Notes under the pieces: model-generated | Databases searched by the model: none | What the model saw: the letters and a program-made list of their open reading frames with translations, nothing else | Told to the model about the DNA's origin: nothing | Translations under genes and position numbers: made by a program | Origin: Trebonia sp036501515 | GTDB lineage: Bacteria; Actinomycetota; Actinomycetes; Streptosporangiales; Streptosporangiaceae | Assembly (NCBI GenBank): GCA_036501515.1 | Contig: DASYAD010000389.1 | Span: 62,001-126,000 of the forward strand | Direction: 5' to 3' | Length of the DNA stretch: 64,000 nt | Shown here: positions 17,010 to 25,802 of the stretch, piece after piece | Position numbering within the stretch: position 1 is the first letter of the stretch | Layout: every line of letters starts with the position of its first letter

Positions 17010-18281
17010 GTGACGTCTGAGCTCCGGAACTGGTCAGGCACCTACCAGTTCACCGCCCGCGAGGTGATCGCCGCCCAGACGGTCGAGGACGTCAAGCGCG
17101 CCGTCGCCGGCGGCGGGCGGGTCCGCGCGCTCGGCACCCGTCACTCCTTCAACGACCTGGCCGACAACGGGGCCGTGCTCGTCTCGGTGACCGGCATCGC
17201 CCCCGATCCGGTCATCGACGAGACGGCGCGAACGGTGACGGTGGGCGCCGGCGTCGCCTACGGCGCGCTCGCGCTGTGGCTCCAGGGCCAAGGCTGGGCC
17301 CTGCACAACCTGGGGTCGCTGCCGCACATCTCGGTGGCGGGCGCCATCGCCACCGGCACCCACGGTTCCGGCAGCCGCAACCAGATCCTGTCCGCCGCGC
17401 TGGCCGGGTTCGACTACGTGGCCGCTGACGGCGAACTGCGCCATGCCGGGCGGACAGACGAGGAATTCGACGGGATGGCGGTCGGCCTTGGCGCGTTCGG
17501 CATCATCGTGCGGGTCACCCTCGACATCCAGCCGAGCTACCTGGTCAGGCAGGACGGCTACCCGGAGGTCCCCTGGGCGGCCGTGCTGGCGGACGTGGAA
17601 GCGGCCATGTCCGCCGGGTACAGCGTGAGCCTGTTCACCAACTGGAGCGGCGACACGATCAGGGCCGCGTGGGTCAAGCGCCGGGCGGAGGCGGGCCCGG
17701 ATGCCGCCGCCGCGGCCGCGGCGGAGTTCTGCGGGGTGCCCCCGTTCCCCGGCCAGCTGCCGTTTATGGACCCGCCTGCCGACAACCTCACCGTCCTCGG
17801 TTCCCCCGGGCCCTGGTCGGAACGCCTCCCGCATTTCCGGCCGGACTCCACCCCGAGCAACGGCGACGAGATTCAGTCGGAGTACTTCGTCCGCCGTGAC
17901 CAGGGCGCCGCGGCCCTGGAGGCGATGCGCGGCCGCGCCGAACTGCTCGCGCCGCTGCTGCTGGTCTCCGAGATCCGCGCGACCGCGGCCGACCGGCTGT
18001 GGCTGAGCGGGTCGTACGGCCGGGAGACCCTGGCGCTGCACTTCACCTGGAAGAACCGGCCGGCCGAGGTCGATGCCGCCGTCCGTGCGGTGGAAGCGGC
18101 CCTCGAGCCGTTCGCGGCCCGCCCGCACTGGGGCAAGGTCTCCCACGTCGACCCCGCCCGGCTGCCGGAGCTGTATCCGCGGCTCGGCGATGCCCGGGCC
18201 CTGTTTGAGAAGCTCGACCCCGAGGGCCGGTTCAGCAACCGCCGCCTGGAACGCCTCGGCGTCCGCGCCGCCCGCCAGTAG
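17010..18281 (+). CDS. FAD-linked alditol/xylitol oxidase-like protein
   Basis: Flavoprotein of the vanillyl-alcohol-oxidase/D-arabinono-1,4-lactone oxidase superfamily, closest in pattern to Streptomyces alditol oxidase AldO, which oxidises sugar alcohols at C1 and makes H2O2. 'VRALGTRHSFNDLADNG' places His45 where AldO attaches FAD covalently. 'ISVAGAIATGTHGSGSRN' is the second FAD-binding block. The 423-residue length matches. GTG 17010 is preceded by GAGAGGGA. The C-terminal half holds the ALO domain ('AARPHWGKVSHVDPARLPELYPRL'). It may share regulation with the downstream NUDIX gene 10 bases away. Confidence 0.85.
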   Translation: MTSELRNWSGTYQFTAREVIAAQTVEDVKRAVAGGGRVRALGTRHSFNDLADNGAVLVSVTGIAPDPVIDETARTVTVGAGVAYGALALWLQGQGWALHNLGSLPHISVAGAIATGTHGSGSRNQILSAALAGFDYVAADGELRHAGRTDEEFDGMAVGLGAFGIIVRVTLDIQPSYLVRQDGYPEVPWAAVLADVEAAMSAGYSVSLFTNWSGDTIRAAWVKRRAEAGPDAAAAAAAEFCGVPPFPGQLPFMDPPADNLTVLGSPGPWSERLPHFRPDSTPSNGDEIQSEYFVRRDQGAAALEAMRGRAELLAPLLLVSEIRATAADRLWLSGSYGRETLALHFTWKNRPAEVDAAVRAVEAALEPFAARPHWGKVSHVDPARLPELYPRLGDARALFEKLDPEGRFSNRRLERLGVRAARQ

Positions 18282-18291
18282 CCTGGAACGC

Positions 18292-18876
18292 ATGCCGGAC
18301 AGCCTCAGCGACGCAACCGACAGCCATAGGCGCACAACCGACAGTCCCGGACACACGACCGCTAGCCCGAGGCAGATGGCGGACAGCCTGCGGCGCCTGG
18401 CGGGCGGTCAGCGGGGGCGAACCGTCGCGCGGATCTCGGCCAGGGCGTTCCTGTTCGACGACGACGGGCGCCTGGTGCTGCTCAGGCGGACCAGATCCGG
18501 CCAGGCGCCGTACTGGACGACGGCGGGCGGTGGAGTCGAGGACAGCGACGACTCGGTCGAGGCGGCCATGTACCGCGAGCTGCGAGAAGAGCTCGGCGCT
18601 GAGGTGACCGGCGCCTCGCAGGTTCTGCTGTTCAGCTTCCCGGCCAGGGAAGGGCTCGCGATCGCGCACTTCTTCGTCGCCCGGCTGGTCCGGATGGACC
18701 TCGCGGCCCGGTCAGGCCCGGAGTTTGCCGACCCGTCCCGCGGCGCCTACGACCCCGACCGCTTCGACCTCCTCGGTGACGAACTCGAGGCCATCGACCT
18801 GCGGCCACCGGAGATCAAGCAGTTCATCCTCGCCAACCGCGAGGCACTCCTGGCCGAGGCCGGCCTGCTCGCTTAA
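18292..18876 (+). CDS. NUDIX hydrolase
   Basis: Pyrophosphohydrolase of unknown substrate. The Nudix box is visible as GGGVEDSDDSVEAAMYRELREELG (about residues 76-99), matching GX5EX7REUXEEXGU with the expected REL-REEL core. The first ~45 residues are a Ser/Asp/Arg/Thr-rich leader with repeated 'DS' and 'TDS' units and are unlikely to be folded. ATG 18376 is an alternative start that removes most of it. It lies 10 bases after the alditol oxidase stop, likely co-transcribed. Confidence 0.8.
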   Translation: MPDSLSDATDSHRRTTDSPGHTTASPRQMADSLRRLAGGQRGRTVARISARAFLFDDDGRLVLLRRTRSGQAPYWTTAGGGVEDSDDSVEAAMYRELREELGAEVTGASQVLLFSFPAREGLAIAHFFVARLVRMDLAARSGPEFADPSRGAYDPDRFDLLGDELEAIDLRPPEIKQFILANREALLAEAGLLA

Positions 18877-18924
18877 CGCCGCCCGCGAGAAGGTTGCGCC
18901 GCCGCGCCTCATCGCGCAGCCAGT

Positions 18925-19009
18925 CCGGCGCCGTAGCGCCGCGCCGTGCTCCGCGAGCCAGGCAGCCCGGCGCGGTAGCGCCCAGGCCTGTCAGTGCGGC
19001 GCGGTAGCG
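18925..19009. repeat. Repeated CGGCGCGGTAGCG motif upstream of thyX
   Basis: CGGCGCGGTAGCG occurs at 18968-18980 and 18997-19009, with a 12/13 match at 18925-18937. The same 13-mer occurs exactly at 45350-45362 over the nurA stop codon. The motif is part of small GC-rich dyads and may be a dispersed intergenic repeat family. Confidence 0.5.
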
Positions 19010-19018
19010 TCCGGTGGC

Positions 19019-19768
19019 ATGAGTGCTTCAGCCGCGCCCGAGGTCCAGTTCCGCAGCGACGTCACCGTCGAGCTAGTGCGTGCGAGCGCGGCCGATGCCG
19101 ACGTGCTGTTCGCCGCCCGGGTCTCGACGCTCGGTGAGCAGACGCTGGAATCCGCGGTGCTCGGCCCGGCGCAGAACGAGGCGACTGCCCGCGACCGGGG
19201 GCTGGTCAACTACCTCATGCGGGACCGGCACGGATCGCCGTTCGAGCACAACTCGATGACCTTCTACGTGCAGGCACCGATCTTCGTGTTCCGCGAGTTC
19301 ATGCGTCATCGCATCGCGTCGTACAACGAGGAGTCCGGCCGCTACCGTGAGCTGCGCCCGGTCTTCTACGTCCCTGGCAAAGACCGCAACCTGGTCCAGG
19401 CGGGCAAGCCGGGCGCGTACGAGTTCTTTCCCGGTGACAAAAGGCAGCACACCCTGGTGGAGGAGACTGTGCGCGCGGCGTCGGCACGGGCGTACGCCGA
19501 TTATCAGAAAATGCTGGCCGAGGGGATTGCCCGCGAGGTGGCACGGATGGTGCTGCCGCTGAACATCTACTCGTCAATGTACGTGACAATGAACGCCCGT
19601 TCCCTGATGAACTTCCTGTCGCTGCGGAGGCGAGTGGAAGGTGCGGCATTCCCGTCGTTCCCGCAGCGGGAAATCGAGATGTGCGCGGAGCAAATGGAGG
19701 TAATCTGGCAAGAGCTTATGCCGCTGACGTGCGCAGCCTTTAATGATCATGGCCGCGTAGCGCCTTAA
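19019..19768 (+). CDS. thyX: Flavin-dependent thymidylate synthase
   Basis: FAD-dependent enzyme making dTMP from dUMP with methylene-THF and NADPH. The diagnostic ThyX motif RHRX7S is present as RHRIASYNEES (about residues 96-106), continuing 'GRYRELRPVFYVP'. 'HGSPFEHNSMTFYVQAPIFV' and 'EVARMVLPLNIYSSMYVTMNARSLMNFL' complete the FAD/dUMP site. The 249-residue length is normal. ATG 19019 directly follows repeat-rich intergenic DNA, and no good ribosome-binding site is seen. Confidence 0.95.
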   Translation: MSASAAPEVQFRSDVTVELVRASAADADVLFAARVSTLGEQTLESAVLGPAQNEATARDRGLVNYLMRDRHGSPFEHNSMTFYVQAPIFVFREFMRHRIASYNEESGRYRELRPVFYVPGKDRNLVQAGKPGAYEFFPGDKRQHTLVEETVRAASARAYADYQKMLAEGIAREVARMVLPLNIYSSMYVTMNARSLMNFLSLRRRVEGAAFPSFPQREIEMCAEQMEVIWQELMPLTCAAFNDHGRVAP

Positions 19769-19877
19769 CGGCGGCCGCGTTTTGCGCAACGCTTTGCGAA
19801 ATGAACATTTGATCTCGACTTTCCCGAATTTGGCGTTTCTCCGCGCATTAATTAAATGCTTCGCTTATCGTCATGCC

Positions 19878-20501
19878 ATGCCCAACCTCACCGTGACTCA
19901 TGAGGCCCTTCTTCTGGCCAACGTCCGCAGCGCGACCAAGTGCCCGACGGCCGTCCTGATCGTCGTCTGCCCCGACCCAGCGGAGGCAGAGAAGTGCCGC
20001 CAGGTCATCGCGATGGGGCATCCCGGTTGGGACCTGCTGCCGATCGTGATCGACCCGAAGCACGCCCCGGCCGACGACGACGCGGATCCTTACCTAACGC
20101 TCTTCCTCGCGTGCCTGCCCGTCCTGGACATGGCACAGAAGCCCGTAGCGCGGCGCCTCGTGGACGCAATCCGCCGCACCGGCGCTTCCGGCGCAGAGCA
20201 GAAGACGCTCAGCGCGATTATCCTGAAGCGAGCGTCCGAGGCCGCTCGCCCGATCCTGGAGGAACTGATGGCTGTCGAGTGGAAAGACGACTTCATCGAG
20301 CGCTACGTCGACGTAGGCAGGGCAGAGGCGGCCGTCGAAGCGAAAATCACGGCGCTGCTTAAAGTTCTGGCGAGCCAGGACCTTCATCCAACCAAAAAAC
20401 AGCTCAGTCGTGTTGCGGCATGCAGTGACATAGCGACGCTCGACCGCTGGTTCGACCGCTCCCTGACAGCCGCGACTGCGGACGAGGTCTTCAAGGACTG
20501 A
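19878..20501 (+). pseudogene. Rpn-like PD-(D/E)XK nuclease relative with internal deletion
   Basis: The family's N-terminal signature ('LTVTHEALL') is followed after only a few residues by 'KCPTAVLIVVCPDPAEAEKCR', which in full-length relatives lies roughly 90 residues later. The missing block is the nuclease core with the E-x-Q/K catalytic strand. The C-terminal helical part ('RPILEELM...FIERYVDVGRAEAAVE', 'HPTKKQLSRVAACSDIATLDRWFDRSLTAATADEVF') is intact and matches the C-terminus of the complete paralogue at 51453-52322. The frame remains open, so a 207-residue nuclease-dead product could still be made. An open frame extends to 19782, but that leader is AT-rich and not family-like. Confidence 0.65.
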
Positions 20502-20510
20502 AAGTCCCGC

Positions 20511-21335
20511 CTACCAGCCGGCGCGGTCCAGGGTGCGGGTGATCATGTCGAGCACGAGGGCCGGCTCGCGCAGCGGCGGCAGGTGATCCATGCCGGGGAC
20601 GAAGGTGAACTCGCACCCGGGGATGCGGGCGGCGGCCTGGCGGTCGGCCTCGATGATCGGCGGGTAGTCGACGTCGCCGACCATCAGCGCGGCCGGGACC
20701 GCGATCTCGCCCAGCCGGTCGAAGACGGGCGGGTCATCCTGTTCCAGGTCACCGGAGACGATGTTCGCCCGCGCGGCCGAGCGCAGCTGCTCCGTCACCG
20801 CGGGGGTTTCCCCGCAGCGGCCCCACACCTGCGCCATCACCGCGGCCAGGGCCGGCACGTCGCCGGCCGCGAACGCGCGCTCGTACTCGGCGCCCAGCTC
20901 GTCGTCCTCGTCTTCTTCCTCGTCCATCGGAAACCCGGGGACGCCCGGGCACAGCAGCACGAGCGCGGACACCCGCTCCGGCTGTTCCAGCGCCAGGCCG
21001 AGCGCGCTGCCGCCGCCCTGGCTGCAGCCGACGAACGCCGCCCGCTCGACGCCGTAGTGACCGAGTACCGCGTCCAGGTCGCGCAGCAGCGAGAACTTGA
21101 CCACGGGCGCGGGGGACTGGCCGAAGCCCCGCGCGTCGTACCTGATCACCCGGTACCGGGCGGTGAGCGGAGCGAGCACCGGTTCCCAGATCCGCGAGTC
21201 GCCGACCCCGGGATGCAGCAGGACGAGCGGCGGCCCGTCGCCCCCGCTGTCGTCCGCCCACACCGTACCGCCGTCGACTTCGACCATCGTGGATTCCATG
21301 GGCAGCACTATGGCCCCCCGGACACTGCCTGTCAT
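20511..21335 (-). CDS. Alpha/beta-hydrolase fold protein
   Basis: Serine hydrolase of unknown substrate. It has 'LVLLHPGVGDSRIW' (oxyanion region), nucleophile elbow GCSQGG, an acid residue in 'MVGDVDYPPI' and the catalytic His in 'PGMDHLPPLREP'. The lid region contains a very acidic run around 'DEEEDEDDELG'. Start 21335 or ATG 21299 ('MESTMVEVDGGTVW') are both possible; the second fits the family better. It lies 13 bases downstream of the MetE-like gene on the same strand, with CCCCT-aaa-AGGGG at the junction, so the two are probably co-transcribed. Confidence 0.8.
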   Translation of the reverse strand: MTGSVRGAIVLPMESTMVEVDGGTVWADDSGGDGPPLVLLHPGVGDSRIWEPVLAPLTARYRVIRYDARGFGQSPAPVVKFSLLRDLDAVLGHYGVERAAFVGCSQGGGSALGLALEQPERVSALVLLCPGVPGFPMDEEEDEDDELGAEYERAFAAGDVPALAAVMAQVWGRCGETPAVTEQLRSAARANIVSGDLEQDDPPVFDRLGEIAVPAALMVGDVDYPPIIEADRQAAARIPGCEFTFVPGMDHLPPLREPALVLDMITRTLDRAGW

Positions 21336-21348
21336 CCCCTTTTAGGGG

Positions 21349-22554
21349 CTAGCCCCACAGCTGCCGGGTCGCCAGTTCCGCCCCCTTGGCCAGGGTGTCC
21401 AGCTTGGCCCAGGCGATCTGCGGGTGGACCCGCCCGCCAAGGCCGCAGTCGGTGGACGCGACGACGTTCTCCCGGCCGACTGCCTCGGCGAACCGCATGA
21501 TCCGGTCGGCGACGACCTCCGGATGCTCGATGACGTTGGTGGAATGAGAGACCACGCCAGGCAGGATGACCTTGCCCTCGGGCAGCTTCACGTCCCGCCA
21601 TACCTTCCACTCGTGCTCGTGCCGCACGTTGGCCGCCTCGAACGAGTAGGCGCCCGCGTTGATCTCCAGCATGATGTCGACGAGGTCGCGCATGGGAAAA
21701 TCGGTGGTGTGCGGCCCGTGCCAGCTGCCCCAGCACAGGTGGAACCGGATCCGCTCGGCGGGCAGGTCCCTGATCGCGTAGTTGAGCGCCTCGATGCGCT
21801 TGCGGGTGAAGCGCCGGTAGGCCTCGACGCTCGGCGCGGGGTTGACCTGGTCCCAGTTCTCCGCGATCGCAGGGTCGTCGAGCTGCAGGACCAGGCCTGC
21901 CTCGACGATCGCCACGTACTCCTCGCGCATCGCATCCGCGCACGCCCAGAGCATCTCCTCGTCATCGGCGTAGTACTCGTTGCCGAACCGGGCGCAGCTG
22001 CCCGGCGCAACCGCGTTCAGGAACCCGTCGGCAACGCCCGCCGCCGCCATCGCGGCCTTCATATCGGCGATGTCCCGCCGCACGTCCGCCAGCCCCTGGT
22101 AGGTGATCGGCCCGCGGCAGACCGGCGCGATTGACGCCCGGTTCGGCAGCCCTACGCCCGCGGTCGGGTCCAGGTAGGCGTCAAGGAACGCCTGCCAGTC
22201 CCGGCGCTCGCCGAACGACGCCAGCCTGATCTCGCCCGCCTTGGCCTCGGGCTGCGCGATCTCCGCGATCGTCCGGTCGGTCAGCTCGACGTTGGCCAGC
22301 CGCTGGAACACGTAGGTCCACCAGGAGCCGTAGTCGTACCGTTGACCCATCGAATGGCCGAATTCGCCGTCGTTGGCAAGGTCGATGCCGGTTTCGCGCT
22401 GGCGCGCGACGACGTCCGCCACGGCGGTGCGCAGCCTGGACAGGTATTCAGCCTCGTCGGTGAATTCTCCGGCCGCCCGCCGTTCGTTGAGCGCGATCAG
22501 GTCCTCAGGTCTCGGCAGGCTGCCCGCGTGGCTGGTCAGGATCCGGTCCGGCAT
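21349..22554 (-). CDS. Cobalamin-independent methionine synthase II-family protein (MetE C-domain-like), copy 1
   Basis: Single-domain 401-residue relative of the C-terminal zinc domain of MetE, in the group that includes epoxyalkane:coenzyme M transferase-like proteins. Zinc ligands are visible: His and Cys in 'RFHLCWGSWHGPH' and the distal Cys in 'VASTDCGLGGRVHP'. The N-terminal 'SHAGSLPRPEDLI' is the usual opening. Such proteins transfer alkyl groups between thiols or demethylate small molecules; the substrate is unknown. A clear paralogue lies at 27489-28679, beyond the inserted DNA. It is co-directional with the hydrolase downstream. Confidence 0.8.
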   Translation of the reverse strand: MPDRILTSHAGSLPRPEDLIALNERRAAGEFTDEAEYLSRLRTAVADVVARQRETGIDLANDGEFGHSMGQRYDYGSWWTYVFQRLANVELTDRTIAEIAQPEAKAGEIRLASFGERRDWQAFLDAYLDPTAGVGLPNRASIAPVCRGPITYQGLADVRRDIADMKAAMAAAGVADGFLNAVAPGSCARFGNEYYADDEEMLWACADAMREEYVAIVEAGLVLQLDDPAIAENWDQVNPAPSVEAYRRFTRKRIEALNYAIRDLPAERIRFHLCWGSWHGPHTTDFPMRDLVDIMLEINAGAYSFEAANVRHEHEWKVWRDVKLPEGKVILPGVVSHSTNVIEHPEVVADRIMRFAEAVGRENVVASTDCGLGGRVHPQIAWAKLDTLAKGAELATRQLWG

Positions 22555-22839
22555 ATCTCCTCCTTGAGATTCCTACGGCGGTGATCCTCCCCCGCGCTGA
22601 GTATGGGCGTGCCGTAAAGCCCGCGCAATATGTAGTTCCCGGCTGCGGGAGCGAGTGGCGGGGCGATGACCGCGGCGTCCTTCTCCTCCCGCTTGACGGT
22701 GTTACGGAAGCTTGCCGGCGCTGGATCCGCGGAAGTGACTAACTGGCAGTGACCGCGGAGAGGCTCCTGCTCGGCCCCGGCGGCGCGCAGCGCGGCCGGC
22801 CACGCGGCCGGCCCGAGCGGCGGACGATAGCATTCGGAT
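22555..22839. other. Intergenic region between divergent MetE-like and methyltransferase genes
   Basis: 285 bases with no recognisable gene. It should hold the promoters of the two divergent genes. No known riboswitch pattern or clear operator was found. Confidence 0.5.
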
Positions 22840-23202
22840 ATGTCGGAAGTCCCCCCGGCGGCTGACGCCCCAGAGTCGTGCGAGGCGGACCTTCCGCCGG
22901 AGATCGACACCAGCCGGCCGCACCCCGCGCGGGTCTGTGACTGTCTCATCGGCGGCAAGAACAATTTCGCGGCGGACCGCCAGACGGTCGCGAACGTGCT
23001 GCGCAAGTCGCCGAACGCGCGTATCGCGCCGCGCGAGAACCGGGCGTTCCTCGGCCGGGCGGTGAAGTTCCTGACGGCCGAGGCCGGCCTGCGGCAGTTC
23101 CTCGACATCGGCACTGGCCTGCCGACGGTGAACAACGTGCACGAGGTCGCGCAGGCGGTCGCGCCCTCGTCCCGTATTGTCTACGTCGACAACGACCGTT
23201 GC
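22840..23202 (+). pseudogene. SAV2177/DUF574-family SAM-dependent methyltransferase, 5' fragment
   Basis: N-terminal ~120 residues of the actinobacterial SAM-dependent methyltransferase family DUF574: 'EIDTSRPHPARVCDCLIGGKNNFAADR', 'RENRAFLGRAVKFLTAEAGLRQFLDIGTGLPTVNNVHEVAQ' and 'RIVYVDND'. The SAM-binding glycine motif is DIGTGLPT. Homology stops abruptly after 'VDND' near 23202 and the frame then reads unrelated sequence to a stop at 23247. The matching C-terminal part of the family is found on the same strand at 27125-27466, so the gene is split by about 3.9 kb of other DNA and has lost roughly 50 middle residues. Confidence 0.8.
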
Positions 23203-23307
23203 AAGCCTTGTTGTGCACACTCGCGGCTGAGTGGTGGAGCTGCCTAAGAGTGGCTGGGTCTCAGCGTGCAACGGCGGGTGAACGCGACTCAGCGGTGCCC
23301 GGAGTAG

Positions 23308-24045
23308 TCATGCCGCGGGGAATCCGGTCAGGATGCCAGAGCCTGGGAGGGGGTCGCCTAGTACGCGGAGCATGACGCGTGGGCCGCTGTAGCGGTCGCG
23401 GCCGTGGAGCCAGCGGGTATTACTGACCAGGATGCCTTCCCCGGTGCGGAGATGGATGGTTTTCATGTGCTGGGTGATGACGGCGCGGAGCGTCGGCAGA
23501 GCCCGGTCGGTGTCGGCGGAGAACGTGGCCAGGTCGTCAAGCCTTAGCCGGATGCCTAGCCGGCCGGGGCCTGTTGGCTCGATTACGGGGCCGAGGTATC
23601 CGTCTGCTGTGCCGAAGCGGGCGGCGCGCGGTGCGGATAGCGCCCGGAGGGTGTCGGGGTGCTGCCTTGCGAGGGTCGCGGTGATGCGGGAGGCGTCGGC
23701 GAGGAGCGTATCCCCGCCCTGGGTGGCGGGCTGCTGACAGGCGAGCAGGAGGAGGCCGGGCGGTTCGGGCAAGCTGGTGCCGTCTGTGTGCGGGATCAGC
23801 TCGGCGTCGGAGAAGGCGGCGTAGCCGGATGCTGTGGCCTGGGTGTCGGTGACCACGGTCACGCCGTCAGGTCCGGCGTCGCGGTGCGTGCGTATGCTCA
23901 TCATGGTGCTGGCCGCGCTGGCCAGCGCGGCGCGCTCGGTGATCCCGGTGAAGGTCACCAGGCCGTGCTGACGCAGCAGCGCGACCACGCGCGGCTGCTG
24001 GGCGGGGTTGAGGATGTCGGCATGGTGGGTACGGAAGATATCCAT
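23308..24045 (-). CDS. TauD/TfdA-like Fe(II)/2-oxoglutarate dioxygenase
   Basis: Non-haem iron oxygenase. The first metal ligands are in 'ELIPHTDGTSLPEPPG' (His-x-Asp), and the distal His is in 'NTRWLHGRDRYSGPRVMLRVLG', whose Arg binds 2-oxoglutarate. The 245-residue length is slightly short for the family. ATG 24045 is chosen; the longer open frame to 24477 overlaps the divergent NUDIX gene and is not homologous. It may hydroxylate an amino acid in a natural-product or self-protection context. It lies inside the inserted segment and is divergent from the NUDIX gene. Confidence 0.75.
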   Translation of the reverse strand: MDIFRTHHADILNPAQQPRVVALLRQHGLVTFTGITERAALASAASTMMSIRTHRDAGPDGVTVVTDTQATASGYAAFSDAELIPHTDGTSLPEPPGLLLLACQQPATQGGDTLLADASRITATLARQHPDTLRALSAPRAARFGTADGYLGPVIEPTGPGRLGIRLRLDDLATFSADTDRALPTLRAVITQHMKTIHLRTGEGILVSNTRWLHGRDRYSGPRVMLRVLGDPLPGSGILTGFPAA

Positions 24046-24202
24046 GACTGCTCCTGGGGGTGTCTTGGTAGCGGTTGCCGCGAGGGCGCGGCGATGCGGC
24101 AGTGACGACTGGTGACGAGAGGTCACGTTCGGGCGGCGCGTGCCGAGGGCTGCGTTGTAGGGTCGGCTCAGTTGCAGCGGCCGAAGGAGGTTGGGCAGGC
24201 AG

Positions 24203-24643
24203 GTGAGCGTAAGCGCGGCGGTGCGGGGCGTTGAGGCCGGGCGCAGGTTCCCGGTGTCGGTCAAGGGCGTGGCTGTCCAGGCAGGCAGAGTGCTGCTGCT
24301 GGAGAACGAGCGGGCCGAGTGGGAACTGCCTGGCGGGAAGCTTGAACTCGGGGAAGATCCGGCTGACTGCGTGGTGCGCGAGATCAGCGAGGAGTCCGGC
24401 TGGGAGGTTGCGGCCGGGCCGTTGCTGGACTGCTGGCAGTACCACATCGGCGAGGGGCAGGACGTGGTGATCGTCACCTACGGCTGCCCGGTCGCCAGCA
24501 CCGTCCCTCCCGTGGTCAGTCACGAGCACAAGCGGGCCGGGCTGTTCGGTCCCGGTGAGGTACCCGGCCTGGTCATGCCGGAGGGCTATAAGCGGTCGAT
24601 CGTGGCGTGGTTCGCCCGCCTGAACGGGCACGCGGCCACGTAA
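24203..24643 (+). CDS. NUDIX hydrolase (insert-borne)
   Basis: 146-residue NUDIX protein with a perfect box GX5EX7REUXEEXGU: G-KLELG-E-DPADCVV-RE-I-S-EE-S-G-W (about residues 47-69). 'WELPGGKLELGED' precedes it. GTG 24203 is favoured with GAAGGAGG at 24183-24190, 12 bases upstream; TTG 24191 directly abuts that site. It is unrelated in detail to the NUDIX gene at 18292. Such small NUDIX genes are common cargo of actinobacterial integrative elements. Confidence 0.82.
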   Translation: MSVSAAVRGVEAGRRFPVSVKGVAVQAGRVLLLENERAEWELPGGKLELGEDPADCVVREISEESGWEVAAGPLLDCWQYHIGEGQDVVIVTYGCPVASTVPPVVSHEHKRAGLFGPGEVPGLVMPEGYKRSIVAWFARLNGHAAT

Positions 24644-24988
24644 CGGCGGCTGAGGCTGGGCGCTCGTCGCGGTCGGCGAGGGCCGTCGGGTTCGCCTTGG
24701 GCTGCCAACCGCCTCCCGCACATCCAGCGGGCCGCGCGCCACTTGAGCCGGCCTGAAGGGCGAGGCACGGTCGGCGCGTTCTGTGGCATCGCCGCTGGCA
24801 ATGACCGCTGGAATAATCGCAGTGAAGATTTGGGTGCAGGCGTCGGGGAATTCGAGCTGCGACGGGGCGCCGAGCTTTGCGCAGGGGCTTGATGGACATG
24901 CCTGCGTAGCCAATGGGCAGTGACTTGCTTTCATCAGGCTTGCGGACTGTAGGCGGTGATTACGCGCTCTCTGGGCCGCGCTGGCCAC
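24644..24988. other. Unassigned stretch within the inserted segment
   Basis: 345 bases without a convincing gene. A minus-strand frame around 24800-24890 reads a natural-looking stretch ('QLEFPDACTQIFTAIIPAVI') with no start or domain context, possibly a decayed gene. GC content falls in 24800-24950 compared with the neighbours. Confidence 0.4.
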
Positions 24989-25171
24989 CTAAGCCGCCCC
25001 CTCGTGCCAGGCGGCCGACGCGCGCCGGTCGAACTCCGCGTTCAGGGCGGCCATGCGGGCGGCCAGCTCGGCGCTGGCCCCGTCGCCCAGGGCATCGCGC
25101 ACGCGGGCGCGCTCGGCCAGGAACGCCGGATCGTCAAGAGTCGTGATGTCGGGGGTTGCTTGGGTGTCCAT
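24989..25171 (-). CDS. Small ICE-type hypothetical protein
   Basis: 60-residue protein beginning 'MDTQATPDITTLDDPAFLAERARVRDALG' and ending 'MAALNAEFDRRASAAWHEGA'. Proteins with this 'DDPAFLAERARVR...EFDRRA' pattern recur in Streptomyces plasmids and integrative elements, usually near regulators and recombinases. No function is known; it is predicted to be one or two helices. It supports a mobile origin for the surrounding DNA. Confidence 0.6.
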   Translation of the reverse strand: MDTQATPDITTLDDPAFLAERARVRDALGDGASAELAARMAALNAEFDRRASAAWHEGAA

Positions 25172-25475
25172 ATCCGTCCCGTGCGGCTGTGATGGCTATG
25201 GTCGCCCGCGCCGCCGGTTCTGTGCTCCGGGGTGTCTTCTTCGCCGTTGTCCGGCTGCGGGGTGTCCCGCCCGCCGACTGCGCGGTTGGCGGGACGTACG
25301 GCAACATTCGGCCGGGAAGGCATGGCGCGGAAACGGTCACGGCGGTGCCATCTGGTGCTCGTGAGGTCATGAGGGTGTCACGGCTGCGCCGTATAGCGCG
25401 ATCTGCGCCGGATAGGTTCAAAGCCGGGCTTACGCTGGGGATAAACATCATCAGGGGCCGGGGAGGGCGGTAGGC
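25172..25475. other. Intergenic region inside the inserted segment
   Basis: 304 bases between divergent small genes. It holds no recognisable domain in any frame. Presumably it carries the promoter for the regulator-fragment/GNAT pair. Nothing else is supported. Confidence 0.4.
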
Positions 25476-25802
25476 ATGGCCGGCGATGCGACGCTTTTGC
25501 GGACTCTTCTCCGTCTTCGCCACCTGACGCAGCACGCGGCGTTCAGCGCTCAGTTCGGGGACCAGGCTGGCGCGCACGCGGCGCTGGCCATCGCGCGAGT
25601 CAGAAGCGGGGACGTGGACGGGGCCGCCGACGCGCTGAAGCCGGTTCTGGCCCTTCCGCCGGCCATGCGGATCAACGGCGTGGTGTCGTGCGTGACTTCC
25701 GTCCACCGCGCGCTGTCGGCCGCGCCCGGGTCACCCGTCGCAGCCGCGACGCAGCAGGCAATCGAGGCGTTCTGTCACGCGCCCGCGGCGCTGCCCCAGT
25801 GA
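25476..25802 (+). CDS. Truncated XRE-family regulator C-terminal (TPR-like) region
   Basis: 108 residues resembling only the C-terminal repeat region of actinobacterial helix-turn-helix/TPR regulators: 'HAALAIARVRSGDVDGAADALKPVLALPPAMRINGVVSCVTSVHRALS' with the typical 'LALPP..RI..VV' segment. The DNA-binding domain that should precede it is absent, and the first ~25 residues look unrelated. It overlaps the following GNAT gene by four bases (GTGA), so the two are translationally coupled. It may be a remnant that survives as the GNAT leader. Confidence 0.55.
   Translation: MAGDATLLRTLLRLRHLTQHAAFSAQFGDQAGAHAALAIARVRSGDVDGAADALKPVLALPPAMRINGVVSCVTSVHRALSAAPGSPVAAATQQAIEAFCHAPAALPQ

Noticed and set aside
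22555..22839. Riboswitch (SAM or cobalamin) upstream of the MetE-like gene
   Set aside because: No B12-box, SAM-box or comparable stem pattern could be recognised; only an unstructured divergent promoter region is supported.
23867..24988. 373-residue minus-strand frame overlapping the NUDIX and dioxygenase genes
   Set aside because: It is antisense to a NUDIX gene with a perfect Nudix box; only a short stretch near 24800-24890 looks natural, and that is noted as a possible relic.
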